From the NCBI GenBank assembly GCA_016717285.1, contig JADKFU010000001.1, forward strand, positions 124,001-188,000: 64,000 bases of DNA. The letters run 5' to 3'. This DNA is from Chitinophagaceae bacterium. GTDB lineage: Bacteria > Bacteroidota > Bacteroidia > Chitinophagales > UBA10324. The notes beneath the pieces are model-generated. The model worked only from the letters and a program-made list of their open reading frames with translations, was not told where the DNA came from and did no database searches. Of the stretch, positions 17,379 to 26,141 are shown piece after piece. Within the stretch, counting starts at the first letter, position 1. Each line of letters opens with the position of its first letter. The position numbers and the translations under genes are program-made.

Positions 17379-17386
17379 CAAATTTA
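17379..17386 (-). promoter_or_regulatory. -7 box (TAAATTTG) of the T9SS protein gene
   Basis: Exact TAnnTTTG match on the minus strand, 33 bases upstream of the chosen ATG. Confidence 0.5.
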
Positions 17387-17404
17387 GCGAATTAGTCAGT
17401 GTAG

Positions 17405-17590
17405 GTGAGGTCGTTCGCACAACAGCTGCTTCAGGATAAAGACAGTTATTGGAGAATGTTTGTATTACATTCATCGCAACTGGACCAGGGAGTTTATCTG
17501 TATTCACTGATTACTGACGGCAAAGTAATTGACACTAAGAAATGCTACACGAAAAATAACAGTAAACATAAACCCGGATTTATCAATTGA
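17405..17590 (+). pseudogene. remnant of a T9SS sorting-domain C-terminus
   Basis: A 61-codon open frame whose second half reads QLDQGVYLYSLITDGKVIDT, then KKCY. This matches the end of Bacteroidota sorting domains (GxYxYSLIVDGKxIDTKKM). There is no signal peptide, no upstream domain and no start context, and it overlaps the promoter region of the minus-strand gene. I read it as the last fragment of a decayed T9SS cargo gene, followed by its terminator. Confidence 0.4.
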
Positions 17591-17603
17591 AAAATCCGGG
17601 TTT
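17570..17603. terminator. bidirectional hairpin terminator
   Basis: A perfect 12-bp stem (AAACCCGGATTT / AAATCCGGGTTT) with a 10-base loop, A-rich before and T-rich after on either strand. It can end transcription of sod from the right and of the decayed plus-strand fragment from the left. Confidence 0.7.
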
Positions 17604-17666
17604 GTTCTAAGTTTGCACCTGAGTGTTCTTACCGTTTTGATTCCAACATTCAGGCATTTGACAATG

Positions 17667-18278
17667 TTATTTCATCGTCTCATTGTACCGCATCGTCACT
17701 TCATCCCAGTTGATTAGATTCCAGAATGCAGCGATATAATCAGGACGCTTGTTTTGGTATTTCAGGTAATAAGCATGTTCCCAAACATCCATTCCAAGAA
17801 TCGGCGTGCCTTTTACTTCCACCACATCCATTAACGGATTGTCCTGGTTAGGGGTAGAAGTAACGGCCAGTTTTTTATCAGTGCCTACAATCAGCCAGGC
17901 CCAACCTGAACCAAAACGGGTGGTACCCGCAGCAGAAAAAGCTTCATAGAATTTTTCGAAACTACCGAGGTCACGGGAGATGGCATCAAGCAACTCTCCT
18001 TTGGGTGAACCGCCGCCGCCGGGCTTCATGACAGACCAAAACAGGGAGTGATTATAATGTCCGCCGCCGTTATTGCGAACTGCCACCTGGAATTTTGAAA
18101 TGTTTTTACAGATTTCTTCAATCGACCAGCTTGCCGCATCATTGCCTTCCAGCGCTTTGTTGAGGTTAGTGACGTAAGCCGCATGGTGCTTGTCGTGGTG
18201 GATTTGCATAGTCATCGCATCAATGTGTGGTTCGAGTGCATCAAAACCGTAGGGTAAGGAAGGAAGTTGAAAAGCCAT
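17667..18278 (-). CDS. sodA: superoxide dismutase, Mn-type of the Fe/Mn family
   Basis: A 203-residue cytoplasmic superoxide dismutase. Metal ligands are visible: the His in IHHDKHHAAYV, the His of GGHYNHSLFW, and the Asp and His of GMDVWEHAYYLKYQNKRPDY. The segment STPNQDNPLM carries the glutamine position typical of Mn-type rather than Fe-type enzymes. Length is typical and there is no signal peptide. A TATATTTG -7 box lies about 70 bases upstream and a strong hairpin terminator about 65 bases downstream, so it is probably monocistronic. Metal preference from sequence alone is tentative. Confidence 0.93.
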   Translation of the reverse strand: MAFQLPSLPYGFDALEPHIDAMTMQIHHDKHHAAYVTNLNKALEGNDAASWSIEEICKNISKFQVAVRNNGGGHYNHSLFWSVMKPGGGGSPKGELLDAISRDLGSFEKFYEAFSAAGTTRFGSGWAWLIVGTDKKLAVTSTPNQDNPLMDVVEVKGTPILGMDVWEHAYYLKYQNKRPDYIAAFWNLINWDEVTMRYNETMK

Positions 18279-18346
18279 AGCGTAGAGTTTAAGAGTTTGA
18301 AATGGTTGAAAAGTTTATGAGGTTATTGGATTAGTGATGTATAAGG

Positions 18347-18354
18347 CAAATATA
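18347..18354 (-). promoter_or_regulatory. -7 box (TATATTTG) of sodA
   Basis: Exact TAnnTTTG match on the minus strand. The leader between box and ATG contains GTTTGAAA-like short repeats. Confidence 0.5.
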
Positions 18355-18453
18355 ACTTTTTGGGGATGGAGAAGGTTCACCCTGATAAAATTGTGCTGAT
18401 TAATGAATAAAGCCAGAAATGCTTATTTAAAAATTGACTAGCATATCATACTT

Positions 18454-19653
18454 CTACTGCGGAACTATATTTCCTTCCGCATCTGTTTTTATCAGAATGA
18501 AAGTAAAATCATAAGATCCCGTGTGTTCAGAACCACTCACCATATAGCCACCATCAGCCACTTGCACGGCAGAGCAGGCACTATATGGAATCGTGGAATT
18601 GAATTGACGCGACCATTCCTTGTTCAGTTTGGAATTCAGTTTCAGGAGATAAATATTTGCGTTGGAAACAAGGTGCAAATCCAGCAACTGGTTTACAGTG
18701 CCACTTAAAATATATCCGCCATCAACGGTTTTGCTAATACTGTTGAATGTTGCATAGTTCTTATAATCGTAAAAAGATACCTGGTCTTCCGGATTACCTG
18801 AAGCATCTATTCTTCGCACATAAAGATTTCCGACCTGTCTCTCACTACCAAATGTGCCACAGACAATTGTGGAATGATCGCTTTCATCACTATTCATGCC
18901 ATCCACGGTACGTGTTCCCCCGTCGTCAAACATGATGGTGTCCCAGACCATGTTATAGTTTTCATCTAAGTGAAGACAATACATGCCCCTGTAAATAGTG
19001 CTCAAATTAAAAGCATTGCCGGATACTGAATATCCATCATTATGGCGAACAATGCCTATTGTCCCAAAGTGCGTTCCTTTCTGCAGCGAATCATATTGAA
19101 GAAATTTCAGTTCATTCCCATTTCGATCAATTCTGAGGATGAAAGGTGTTAAATACTTTTTATAGGTGGAATAACCGACAATCGTAAAATCACCATTTTC
19201 TTCTTCAACAAAATCAGGTAGTTGATCGCCGGTAGCCCTTATAGAATCAATTGGAAAATGCCATTCCTGTGTAATTACTAAACCTGTATCAAGAATGCAA
19301 ACATTTGCATTGGAGCTGAGGGTATTCTCTATGCCAATCGCCAACATGTTTCCGTCCTTCAATAGTTTAAGGGTGAGGTAATGATAGATGTCTGGCATTT
19401 TTTGTTGTTTGATAACTTTGCCTGATGGATCTATTTTCATAATCAGAGGAAGTACGCCAATGTTAGCCACATCTAAGCCATAGAGAATATAGTTCCCATT
19501 CTGGAGTTGGAAACACCCGCGTGGGCGGTAACTGCTGTCAGTCGGATATAATTTTACGAAAGCGGTGGGAAGAAGTTCCTTTTCAATTTCCTTCCGGCAA
19601 CCCAAGTTAAGGGTTAGTACAAGCAGAAGAAATAGCGGAATAAATCTTTTCAT
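18454..19653 (-). CDS. lipoprotein with propeller-like repeats, last gene of the nSTAND1 operon
   Basis: A 399-residue lipoprotein: signal peptide with lipobox LTLNLGC (Cys19), then repeats of the form NGNYILYGLD, DGGYILSGTV and DGGYMVSGSE. These are related to the GGYLLGG repeats of the secreted propellers at 29-37 kb. There is no sorting domain at the C-terminus, so it should stay as a lipoprotein in the inner or outer membrane. It follows the next gene upstream with a 3-base gap, which argues for cotranscription with the nSTAND1 gene. The function is unknown; a ligand-binding or sensor propeller is an inference. Confidence 0.75.
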   Translation of the reverse strand: MKRFIPLFLLLVLTLNLGCRKEIEKELLPTAFVKLYPTDSSYRPRGCFQLQNGNYILYGLDVANIGVLPLIMKIDPSGKVIKQQKMPDIYHYLTLKLLKDGNMLAIGIENTLSSNANVCILDTGLVITQEWHFPIDSIRATGDQLPDFVEEENGDFTIVGYSTYKKYLTPFILRIDRNGNELKFLQYDSLQKGTHFGTIGIVRHNDGYSVSGNAFNLSTIYRGMYCLHLDENYNMVWDTIMFDDGGTRTVDGMNSDESDHSTIVCGTFGSERQVGNLYVRRIDASGNPEDQVSFYDYKNYATFNSISKTVDGGYILSGTVNQLLDLHLVSNANIYLLKLNSKLNKEWSRQFNSTIPYSACSAVQVADGGYMVSGSEHTGSYDFTFILIKTDAEGNIVPQ

Positions 19654-19656
19654 GGT

Positions 19657-21018
19657 TTAAAAGTTTGCATTCTCATCTGTTTTAATCACTTCCAGAAAAT
19701 AGTGCTCTTTTCCAAAACCCTGAATCATTGATTGAATGGCGTAATGGTTGTCATCCATTACACATACAGAACCCATATAATCGGTGTACTGAGTTTGAAT
19801 GGTAGTGATATTTTGTAATACAAGCTCTGAACTTATAAGTGCTGTAAATGCGTGGCGCTCTCCAACCAAACTGAAATTTGCCAGATGAAAGGGATTCAAC
19901 CCAATCAGCAACCCTCCATCTTTTCTTTTTACAAAATCAGCCACTTCATTTTGAACGCCAAACCTTATACGAACAGACTTTAAAGTATCACCTTCAGCAT
20001 TAATCTTAAAAACCCGCGCACTGTTATCATCAGTGGTATTAATGGAAGAAGGATTCTGTCCGGGAGTATTGTAACTCACATTGTAAGCGCAGGCGAAAAA
20101 ATTACCATCATCACTGGCAAGTATGTCAGAAGTGGAGCAAAAATACCCATTGTACGCCATCGTCATTTCGTCATAAGTGCTGGTGGCATAAAACTTTGTC
20201 CACAGCAAATCACCGGTTGCATTGCACTTCATTACAAAAAAACTGCTGGTCAATGGAACATTGTTTTGGACATTACCGAACAGCATGTATCCATCGGCGG
20301 TTTCACTACAACCTGTAATGAAAGTAGCTGACTTACCATCCTGATGAAATTTATACGATTGACTCCAGTTAATTATACCAGATGAAAGCACTTCCATCAT
20401 AAAACCGACAGAAGCAAAATCGGTGGAATAAATATTCACCGTTCCGCTCAGGTTGTAAGCACCACTTTCGGCTAAGAATATTTTCATTCGCTCTACCTGT
20501 TTGATGGTTGCTCCAACATCAGGCAATGCAAAGGCAGCAGTAAAAGTTATGTCGCCCTTTGCGGAGATTCCGATGAGTGTTACCGTAGCCTTTTCACTGG
20601 CAGCCACTATTATTTCACTATCATGAACCACAATGAAATCAAAGATGGTGAGTGAATCAATCTGCTTTCTCCATTGCAGGTTTCCGCCCGAATCCAATTT
20701 AATAATGACTGACTGCACATTCACACCAGCATCCGCGCTAAAATAGGAGCAAAACAAGTTGTTTTGTTTATCCGAACGTATTTTTCCTGTGAGATAAACC
20801 GGTGAATCGGCAACCATCTTCACCCATGTTGCCTCCACGTAATTTGGTGGATTCTCTGCTTTATTACAGGAGCACCAAATGCCTGAACAAAAAATAGCAG
20901 GCACGATATAAATTATTGGATAGAGTTGCTCAATGGATTGTCTGATGAATTTGAAAATCTTCAGAAGCCTGACTTGAGATATGATTGAATCAACAACTTT
21001 GCCGTAAAAACTTAGCAT
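19657..21018 (-). CDS. putative lipoprotein, propeller-like, nSTAND1 operon
   Basis: A 453-residue protein with a hydrophobic stretch and lipobox-like cysteine (IYIVPAIFCSGIWCSC, about residues 37-52), but an unusually long, charged N-terminus; the true start may lie further in. The body has propeller-like repeats (SGGNLQWRKQID, TADGYMLFGNV, ATGDLLWTKFY, KDGGLLIGLN), so it is a relative of the next gene downstream. It starts 4 bases after the stop of the outer-membrane protein gene. No sorting tail. The function is unknown. Confidence 0.65.
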   Translation of the reverse strand: MLSFYGKVVDSIISQVRLLKIFKFIRQSIEQLYPIIYIVPAIFCSGIWCSCNKAENPPNYVEATWVKMVADSPVYLTGKIRSDKQNNLFCSYFSADAGVNVQSVIIKLDSGGNLQWRKQIDSLTIFDFIVVHDSEIIVAASEKATVTLIGISAKGDITFTAAFALPDVGATIKQVERMKIFLAESGAYNLSGTVNIYSTDFASVGFMMEVLSSGIINWSQSYKFHQDGKSATFITGCSETADGYMLFGNVQNNVPLTSSFFVMKCNATGDLLWTKFYATSTYDEMTMAYNGYFCSTSDILASDDGNFFACAYNVSYNTPGQNPSSINTTDDNSARVFKINAEGDTLKSVRIRFGVQNEVADFVKRKDGGLLIGLNPFHLANFSLVGERHAFTALISSELVLQNITTIQTQYTDYMGSVCVMDDNHYAIQSMIQGFGKEHYFLEVIKTDENANF

Positions 21019-21022
21019 AACC

Positions 21023-22036
21023 TTACTTCATTTTTGTGATTTTATAAGAAAGGGTGTATGCAACACCTGCATTGATTTGAAAATTATTCATTTTGAAATC
21101 ATCATCTACATAATAGTATTGATAGAGATTCACATCATCGGCATATCGCATTCCTTCCTTGTTTACTAAATCAGGAAAATAGGTGTAGCCGGCATTTCCA
21201 AAAATGCTGAATTCCTTAAATGCAAATGTTGCTCCCACCATTCCAAAATAGCCGATGTCAAAATTATTTCTGAGTGGGGTTCGGTTGACAATATCCTCCT
21301 GGCCCTCGCGTGAAGAAGTGCCGTATGCCTGAAGCATCCATGAAAAATTTACGCCCGCTTGCATAAATGGTTTAAACCTGCCTTTCAAAAAATAATATTT
21401 TAAGGACAGTGGAAAATCAAAGTAATTGAGTTTTTCGCTATAGTAAATTGTCGTGCCTTGCACACTGTCGAGCGTGTGTTTATAGCCGGTGCCCCGAAAA
21501 CCGAAACCGGCTTCTATCCATAAATTACCATAGATGCGCCTTTCAACTCCGCTATTAAGCTGGAATCCCGTGAGAGATTGATAGGAAGCAAGGCCGGTAG
21601 CATCATCAGGGTGTACAACAGAATACGTTTGAATGACTTTAATATCCGGAAAATTCAACCCGCCACTAATGTTAATGATCCATATGGGTTCGGGTTTGAA
21701 TTTAACGAACATTGCAGTGAGCTTAGGGTCGTCTTTGAATTTATCCGGCTGGTATTTAGGATCGATTTTCATTATTGCAGCAGCCGAAGCGTTGGCTGCC
21801 TCGAGATTGTCAATTCCGATATAACTTAGAATTAGTAGCTTATTCACCTCTATCAGGTCTTGTTTTGAAAGTTGACAATCTGAAATACCATTAGTGAGCA
21901 GGATGATGACATGGTCATAGTTTCCATCGTCATAATTAGTATTGGCACTTTTGAGATGAACAATGCAGGTATCGGTTTGTGCAACCATTATGGAAGTCCA
22001 CATGCAAAATATGCAGATGAATAAAAACGACTTCAT
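21023..22036 (-). CDS. outer-membrane beta-barrel protein with N-terminal TPR-like domain
   Basis: A 337-residue protein starting MKSFLFICIFCMWTSIMVAQ (signal peptide). Residues 21-130 are helical and TPR-like (NTNYDDGNYDHVIILLTNG, EAANASAAAIMKIDPKYQPD). From about 140 there are alternating beta strands typical of a porin-family barrel (WIINISGGLNFPDIKVI, WIEAGFGFRGTGYKHTL, FKPFMQAGVNFSWML, FQINAGVAYTLSYKITK). The frame is open 29 codons further upstream, but the signal peptide fixes the start. It lies 114 bases downstream of the nSTAND1 gene in the same operon, a pairing that suggests functional coupling of the outer membrane to the NTPase. Confidence 0.75.
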   Translation of the reverse strand: MKSFLFICIFCMWTSIMVAQTDTCIVHLKSANTNYDDGNYDHVIILLTNGISDCQLSKQDLIEVNKLLILSYIGIDNLEAANASAAAIMKIDPKYQPDKFKDDPKLTAMFVKFKPEPIWIINISGGLNFPDIKVIQTYSVVHPDDATGLASYQSLTGFQLNSGVERRIYGNLWIEAGFGFRGTGYKHTLDSVQGTTIYYSEKLNYFDFPLSLKYYFLKGRFKPFMQAGVNFSWMLQAYGTSSREGQEDIVNRTPLRNNFDIGYFGMVGATFAFKEFSIFGNAGYTYFPDLVNKEGMRYADDVNLYQYYYVDDDFKMNNFQINAGVAYTLSYKITKMK

Positions 22037-22150
22037 AGTAAAGGTTTTATTTAGTGTAGCATACTCCAAGTAAGATATAAATTTGATCGTCAACCTGATT
22101 GTGTTTAATGCTGCTGACAACATATTTCATTTGTTATGAGCAAAGGAACT

Positions 22151-24997
22151 TCAGGGTAAATCGTTTTTGGTTTTCTGATAGGGCACATCATTTCCAATAA
22201 ATGATTGCCAATCCGCCAGGCTCAGATTTCGATTGATGAAAGTAAATAATAATTCCTGAATTGGTTCTGTTTTCGAATAGAACCGGCGGATGCTGTTATC
22301 AGCACAAGCCACCAATATTTCTCCATCTCCGCAAAGCACCATTGATATGATTGGGCTATTGATGTCTTTGATGATAATTGGTTTCAGTGAAAGATCATTC
22401 AGATTGTAAATGTGAATAATCTTATTGCCCGCAGTAATCAGTACTTTTAGACTTTCATCTGTTGATATGAAATCTACACTGCTTGAATTATCAATAAATG
22501 TTTTAACAGGACTCCCTGATGAACGAAACAGATTGACAGTACCATTCGAACTTCCAAATGCTAAATAATTTCCCTGTTTACTGAATGCGCCAGCCTGAAT
22601 GCGGGCAGGTGAATTGGTGGCCAGCAATTTTTTTGTAGTTGCAGCAATACTCATTATAAACATTTCACCATTTTCACAGCCTACAACGATAGTGCTATTG
22701 TCTACACTCATACTGAGTGACTTAATACGCGCATTGAAGCGCACTTTCTTCTGGGCAATATTATTAGACCATATGATTACCGTGCTGTCGCGTCCGCCTG
22801 TCGCGAAAATATTCCCATCGCTGCTAAAGGCCGCGGCACGCACCAAACCAGTATGGCCTGAAAGTGGTGGAGAAGCGCTGCCGTTTTCTACCTTGAAAAA
22901 AATGATCGCATTATTTTCGTAAGCTGTAACAACATATTTTCCATCAGGGCTGATATATCCTGTATTTAATGTGTTGTTGCTTTCAGAAATGAGAACGGTG
23001 TTTATTAATTTATGATGGGTACCGGAATAAATTCTCAGGAAACCGTCTCCACTCAATACCTCTTCATTTTGGCCTGGATTTGTTATTCCGATCGCTTTTA
23101 CATCAGATGCTGTACGAATAATTATCGGTTGATATTCTCCGTCTACATTCTTAAGGCATTCATAAAGTGATGAATACAACTGTGCATCCTGAGTGTTACC
23201 ACCATTTTCTTTGCAGAACCTGTAAGAAGTATTTGAAAGCAATGCTGCAAGTTGCGGATCGTTTTTTATCTGTAATGATTTGAAAGCAATTGTTTGGCTG
23301 AGTGCAAGCATCTTCAACCGGTTTGCTTCCGACTTAGCTGAATCAGCTTTTTGTTTTTCAAGGAACGCCTCATCACTTTTTTGCAAGGCAACCTGCTTTT
23401 CCTGCTGTGCTATGCTCTGCTGTGCAATTGCGAATTGTGATTGCTCTTCAGCCCTTGCAGCTTGTTGAGTTGCAATTTTTTTCTGTTCATCTGCAATCCT
23501 GGCCTGCAACTCTGCAAATGATTTTGCATCCATTGCCTGCCTGGAAGCAATCATGGCCAGTTCATTAGATTTTTCTGCCATCTCTTTTTGATTGATGGCT
23601 TCCAGGGTTCTTTGTTCAGCAATCCTGGTTTGTGCTAATGCCTCATTGCGTTGTCTTAATGCAAAAATGGTGAAGCCTGCTAAAATGATGATTAGTGCCA
23701 GCCCGGTTCCCAAAGCAATATTTCTACGGCGGTTCTTCTTTCGTCTTGCAGCACGTTTACTTTTTTCGATAAACTGTTTTTGCTCTTCATTCAGGAAGAG
23801 ACGTGTTTCAAAAGGAACTATATAGTGAATGTCGGCAACTTCAAGCAATACAGACCGTTTTTGAAAATCATTGAAGCGGTTAATGAGGAACTGACGGGCT
23901 TCCAGCATGTCCTTTTCACTCATAGTTAACTGATCATAAATTTTCAAGGCAAGGGCATCGTGGCGAAGCTCGTACTTACCATTTTCATCCTGATCTTTCA
24001 GTATGCGCAGATCCACAAATTGCCGCAGTGATGCTGCTACCTCTTCCTGTGCTAAATTTTTTCCAAGCCCATGAACAAACTCTGTTGCTTCTTCCAGCGA
24101 GGTTTGCTTTTTGGTACCCTGACCCGAAACAAAGGATTTTAAAATGGTCACGGCATTTTCAGGATTGGGTGTTTTTGAAATTTGTTCATCCAGAAAATCA
24201 GCAAGCACATCATCAATCTGGCCTGCATGTTCAAGCAACTCTTTGTTAAATAAGGGATGCTGAGCATTCAACGCTAATGCCCGTTTGAGTAGTTTATCAA
24301 GGTAAACCTGGAGGTAAGTGAGCTCAACGGATACTTTATCGCTCAATAGCCTTTCCAAAACCTGACCCGGAAAATCAGCGGCTACTTCAATGCCAAACAG
24401 TTTGCCGGGTTCCGTAATCACGCGCATGGCATTCTTACGCGTCATGCGCTCAACCCGTATGCGGTTGTTGAAAAAATTAGGAATTTTTGCTTCAAACCGT
24501 GAAATATTTTCAAGGTATTCGCCACGAATCACGAAGATAAATTTGCAACTTAATCCAGCTTGAAGTGCTTCCTCAAGTGAGCTGACAAAAACAGCTGTTT
24601 CCTCCTCACTTCCAAAGATGAATAATTCTTCAAACTGGTCAAACAACAGGTACACAGGTTTGAAAAAATCGAGGTAAACGGATTTGATATTTTGTGCCGG
24701 TGTATGTTTTTCATGCAGAGGAGTAATGGAAACATGCTGCAGCGCTTTTTTGAGAGAAGTATTTATATTATCTCCCCGGCGTACCACTATCGGCATCCAA
24801 TCTGCTTCCACAAGTTTTCCGGCAAGACCGCACTGAATGAGGCTCGTTTTTCCCGTACCGCTTGAGCCGTAAACTATCAGCAGGTTTCCATCTAAAATCT
24901 TGTAATACAGTTCTTCAATTTCCTGTTCGCGTCCAAAAAAGATATCGCGATCATCTATCGTGTAAGAATCAAGAAATTTGAACGGTGCATTTGCCAT
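22151..24997 (-). CDS. nSTAND1-type NTPase with membrane helix and WD40-like C-terminus
   Basis: A 948-residue STAND NTPase. It starts FKFLDSYTIDDRDIFFGRE, typical of the nSTAND1 group. Walker A is GSSGTGKTS (44-52) and Walker B LFDQFEELF (118-126), followed by FVIRGEYL (155-162) and a winged-helix-like region ending ELRHDALALKIYDQL (343-357). A basic patch (RRKKNRRR) immediately precedes one transmembrane helix at about 427-447, which by the positive-inside rule puts the NTPase in the cytoplasm and the rest in the periplasm. Residues 448-580 form an Ala/Gln-rich coiled coil, and 630-900 carry WD40-like blades (DGNIFATGGRDSTVIIWSNN). STAND proteins act as switches that oligomerise on sensing a trigger. 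It lies 6 bases downstream of the split HEPN-type gene. Confidence 0.9.
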   Translation of the reverse strand: MANAPFKFLDSYTIDDRDIFFGREQEIEELYYKILDGNLLIVYGSSGTGKTSLIQCGLAGKLVEADWMPIVVRRGDNINTSLKKALQHVSITPLHEKHTPAQNIKSVYLDFFKPVYLLFDQFEELFIFGSEEETAVFVSSLEEALQAGLSCKFIFVIRGEYLENISRFEAKIPNFFNNRIRVERMTRKNAMRVITEPGKLFGIEVAADFPGQVLERLLSDKVSVELTYLQVYLDKLLKRALALNAQHPLFNKELLEHAGQIDDVLADFLDEQISKTPNPENAVTILKSFVSGQGTKKQTSLEEATEFVHGLGKNLAQEEVAASLRQFVDLRILKDQDENGKYELRHDALALKIYDQLTMSEKDMLEARQFLINRFNDFQKRSVLLEVADIHYIVPFETRLFLNEEQKQFIEKSKRAARRKKNRRRNIALGTGLALIIILAGFTIFALRQRNEALAQTRIAEQRTLEAINQKEMAEKSNELAMIASRQAMDAKSFAELQARIADEQKKIATQQAARAEEQSQFAIAQQSIAQQEKQVALQKSDEAFLEKQKADSAKSEANRLKMLALSQTIAFKSLQIKNDPQLAALLSNTSYRFCKENGGNTQDAQLYSSLYECLKNVDGEYQPIIIRTASDVKAIGITNPGQNEEVLSGDGFLRIYSGTHHKLINTVLISESNNTLNTGYISPDGKYVVTAYENNAIIFFKVENGSASPPLSGHTGLVRAAAFSSDGNIFATGGRDSTVIIWSNNIAQKKVRFNARIKSLSMSVDNSTIVVGCENGEMFIMSIAATTKKLLATNSPARIQAGAFSKQGNYLAFGSSNGTVNLFRSSGSPVKTFIDNSSSVDFISTDESLKVLITAGNKIIHIYNLNDLSLKPIIIKDINSPIISMVLCGDGEILVACADNSIRRFYSKTEPIQELLFTFINRNLSLADWQSFIGNDVPYQKTKNDLP

Positions 24998-25003
24998 AGC
25001 ACG

Positions 25004-25438
25004 CTATGCCGTTATTTTTCCGGAATGAACAATAGCATTCAGCATTCGATCAAACTGCGATAAAAGGTCAGGATAACTGCTGAGCCTTGTAAGGTCGCAC
25101 TTCTCAGTCACTTCAGTTCCCACATAAAACAATTTACCATCGTAAAACTTTGTGTAGAGAAAAATATCTTTCTTGATGGAAAACTTTTCCTCCTGATCAA
25201 TCACCTCTGTCCGGGAATCAATAATAAGAGGGGAGAGGTTTAAATACGTATTGGGTTCTTTGAAGTCTTTTAGTAAAAGCACTGCATTGCTGTCAGCATA
25301 GATGGTGTGTTGTACTTCAGTTCCTTTAAAATCTGAATCTGAACTGTTCAGCAGATCCATGAAATGATTAAAGGTGGCCTTAAGATGTTTTTTTTTCAGC
25401 ACATTGATCTGTCGGACCGTGACCAATTTGTAATTCAC
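25004..25438 (-). CDS. second half of the HEPN-motif protein (frameshifted)
   Basis: A 144-residue frame. From HLKATFNHFMDLL onward it is the probable continuation of the upstream protein; the first 17 residues are out-of-frame readthrough of that gene. The two frames overlap by 59 bases and meet at nine consecutive A residues (25388-25396). Dropping one A fuses them into one protein of about 345 residues. The half contains a beta-rich segment (DSNAVLLLKDFKEPNTYLNLSPLIID, FYDGKLFYVGTEV) with no family I recognise. It ends 6 bases before nSTAND1. Whether the break is an assembly error, a mutation or programmed slippage cannot be settled here. Confidence 0.6.
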   Translation of the reverse strand: MNYKLVTVRQINVLKKKHLKATFNHFMDLLNSSDSDFKGTEVQHTIYADSNAVLLLKDFKEPNTYLNLSPLIIDSRTEVIDQEEKFSIKKDIFLYTKFYDGKLFYVGTEVTEKCDLTRLSSYPDLLSQFDRMLNAIVHSGKITA

Positions 25439-26042
25439 AAAAAAAAGCGATGCTGCTCAGAATGTTTGATAGTTTGGCTTCGTATTCCACACAACGCCGT
25501 TCAATTTCATCCTGCTTCAGGTTAATTTCGTAGTGTCCTATCTTATTACGTTCCGGAACCCAGAAGTCAAGTGATTCAAAAAATTTATTATTGAAAACGG
25601 TATTCTTTTCAACAATGAAGTGATCGGTGTTGCTTTGTGAAAAGGCCCTGCTGATAATCCGGATGAGCCAGGCGTAATTTCCCATCGTAAGCATATTAAA
25701 ACGACTTTGAAACTGGGAAGTGAATTCCTCCGGAAGTTCTACCTGATTTTTTATCCGTTCTTCCCAGAGTTGAGCGACCAACACGAAAGACAAAAACTGC
25801 ATCGTTCGTTCAATGGTTTTGAAGAGCTGGTCTAAACGACCACGATCCAAATTACGCATAGCACCAGAAAATAGCCTTCTCAATTCGATACCAATCGGCC
25901 AGGGGAAATTTCGTAGAATTAAATCACCAAGTACACGGAAATCTACCTCTTCATCCCTTTCATCTGCGATCAGGTATTTTTGCAATGCAGGTTTGTATTC
26001 CGCCATGTGAGAGAATACCTCTCTGATTAATTTTTCATTCAT
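25380..26042 (-). CDS. HEPN-motif protein, first gene of the nSTAND1 operon
   Basis: A 220-residue, mostly helical protein without signal peptide. Residues 165-170 read RNKIGH in a helix (FWVPERNKIGHYEINLKQDEI), matching the R-x4-6-H (RNxxxH) signature of HEPN domains. HEPN domains are commonly RNases in toxin-antitoxin, abortive-infection and STAND conflict systems. The frame runs into TCT-TAA directly after an A9 run and probably continues as the next gene. It is the promoter-proximal gene of the operon. The HEPN call rests on one short motif and predicted helicity, so it is tentative. Confidence 0.6.
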   Translation of the reverse strand: MNEKLIREVFSHMAEYKPALQKYLIADERDEEVDFRVLGDLILRNFPWPIGIELRRLFSGAMRNLDRGRLDQLFKTIERTMQFLSFVLVAQLWEERIKNQVELPEEFTSQFQSRFNMLTMGNYAWLIRIISRAFSQSNTDHFIVEKNTVFNNKFFESLDFWVPERNKIGHYEINLKQDEIERRCVEYEAKLSNILSSIAFFCELQIGHGPTDQCAEKKTS

Positions 26043-26141
26043 ACAGAGTTCCGGTCTTACTGCAAGTGGCTTACAATTTAGTAAAAATACTATGGAAAGC
26101 TCCGGATTTTTTCGATTGCCATACGGAAAGTCATCCTATAA

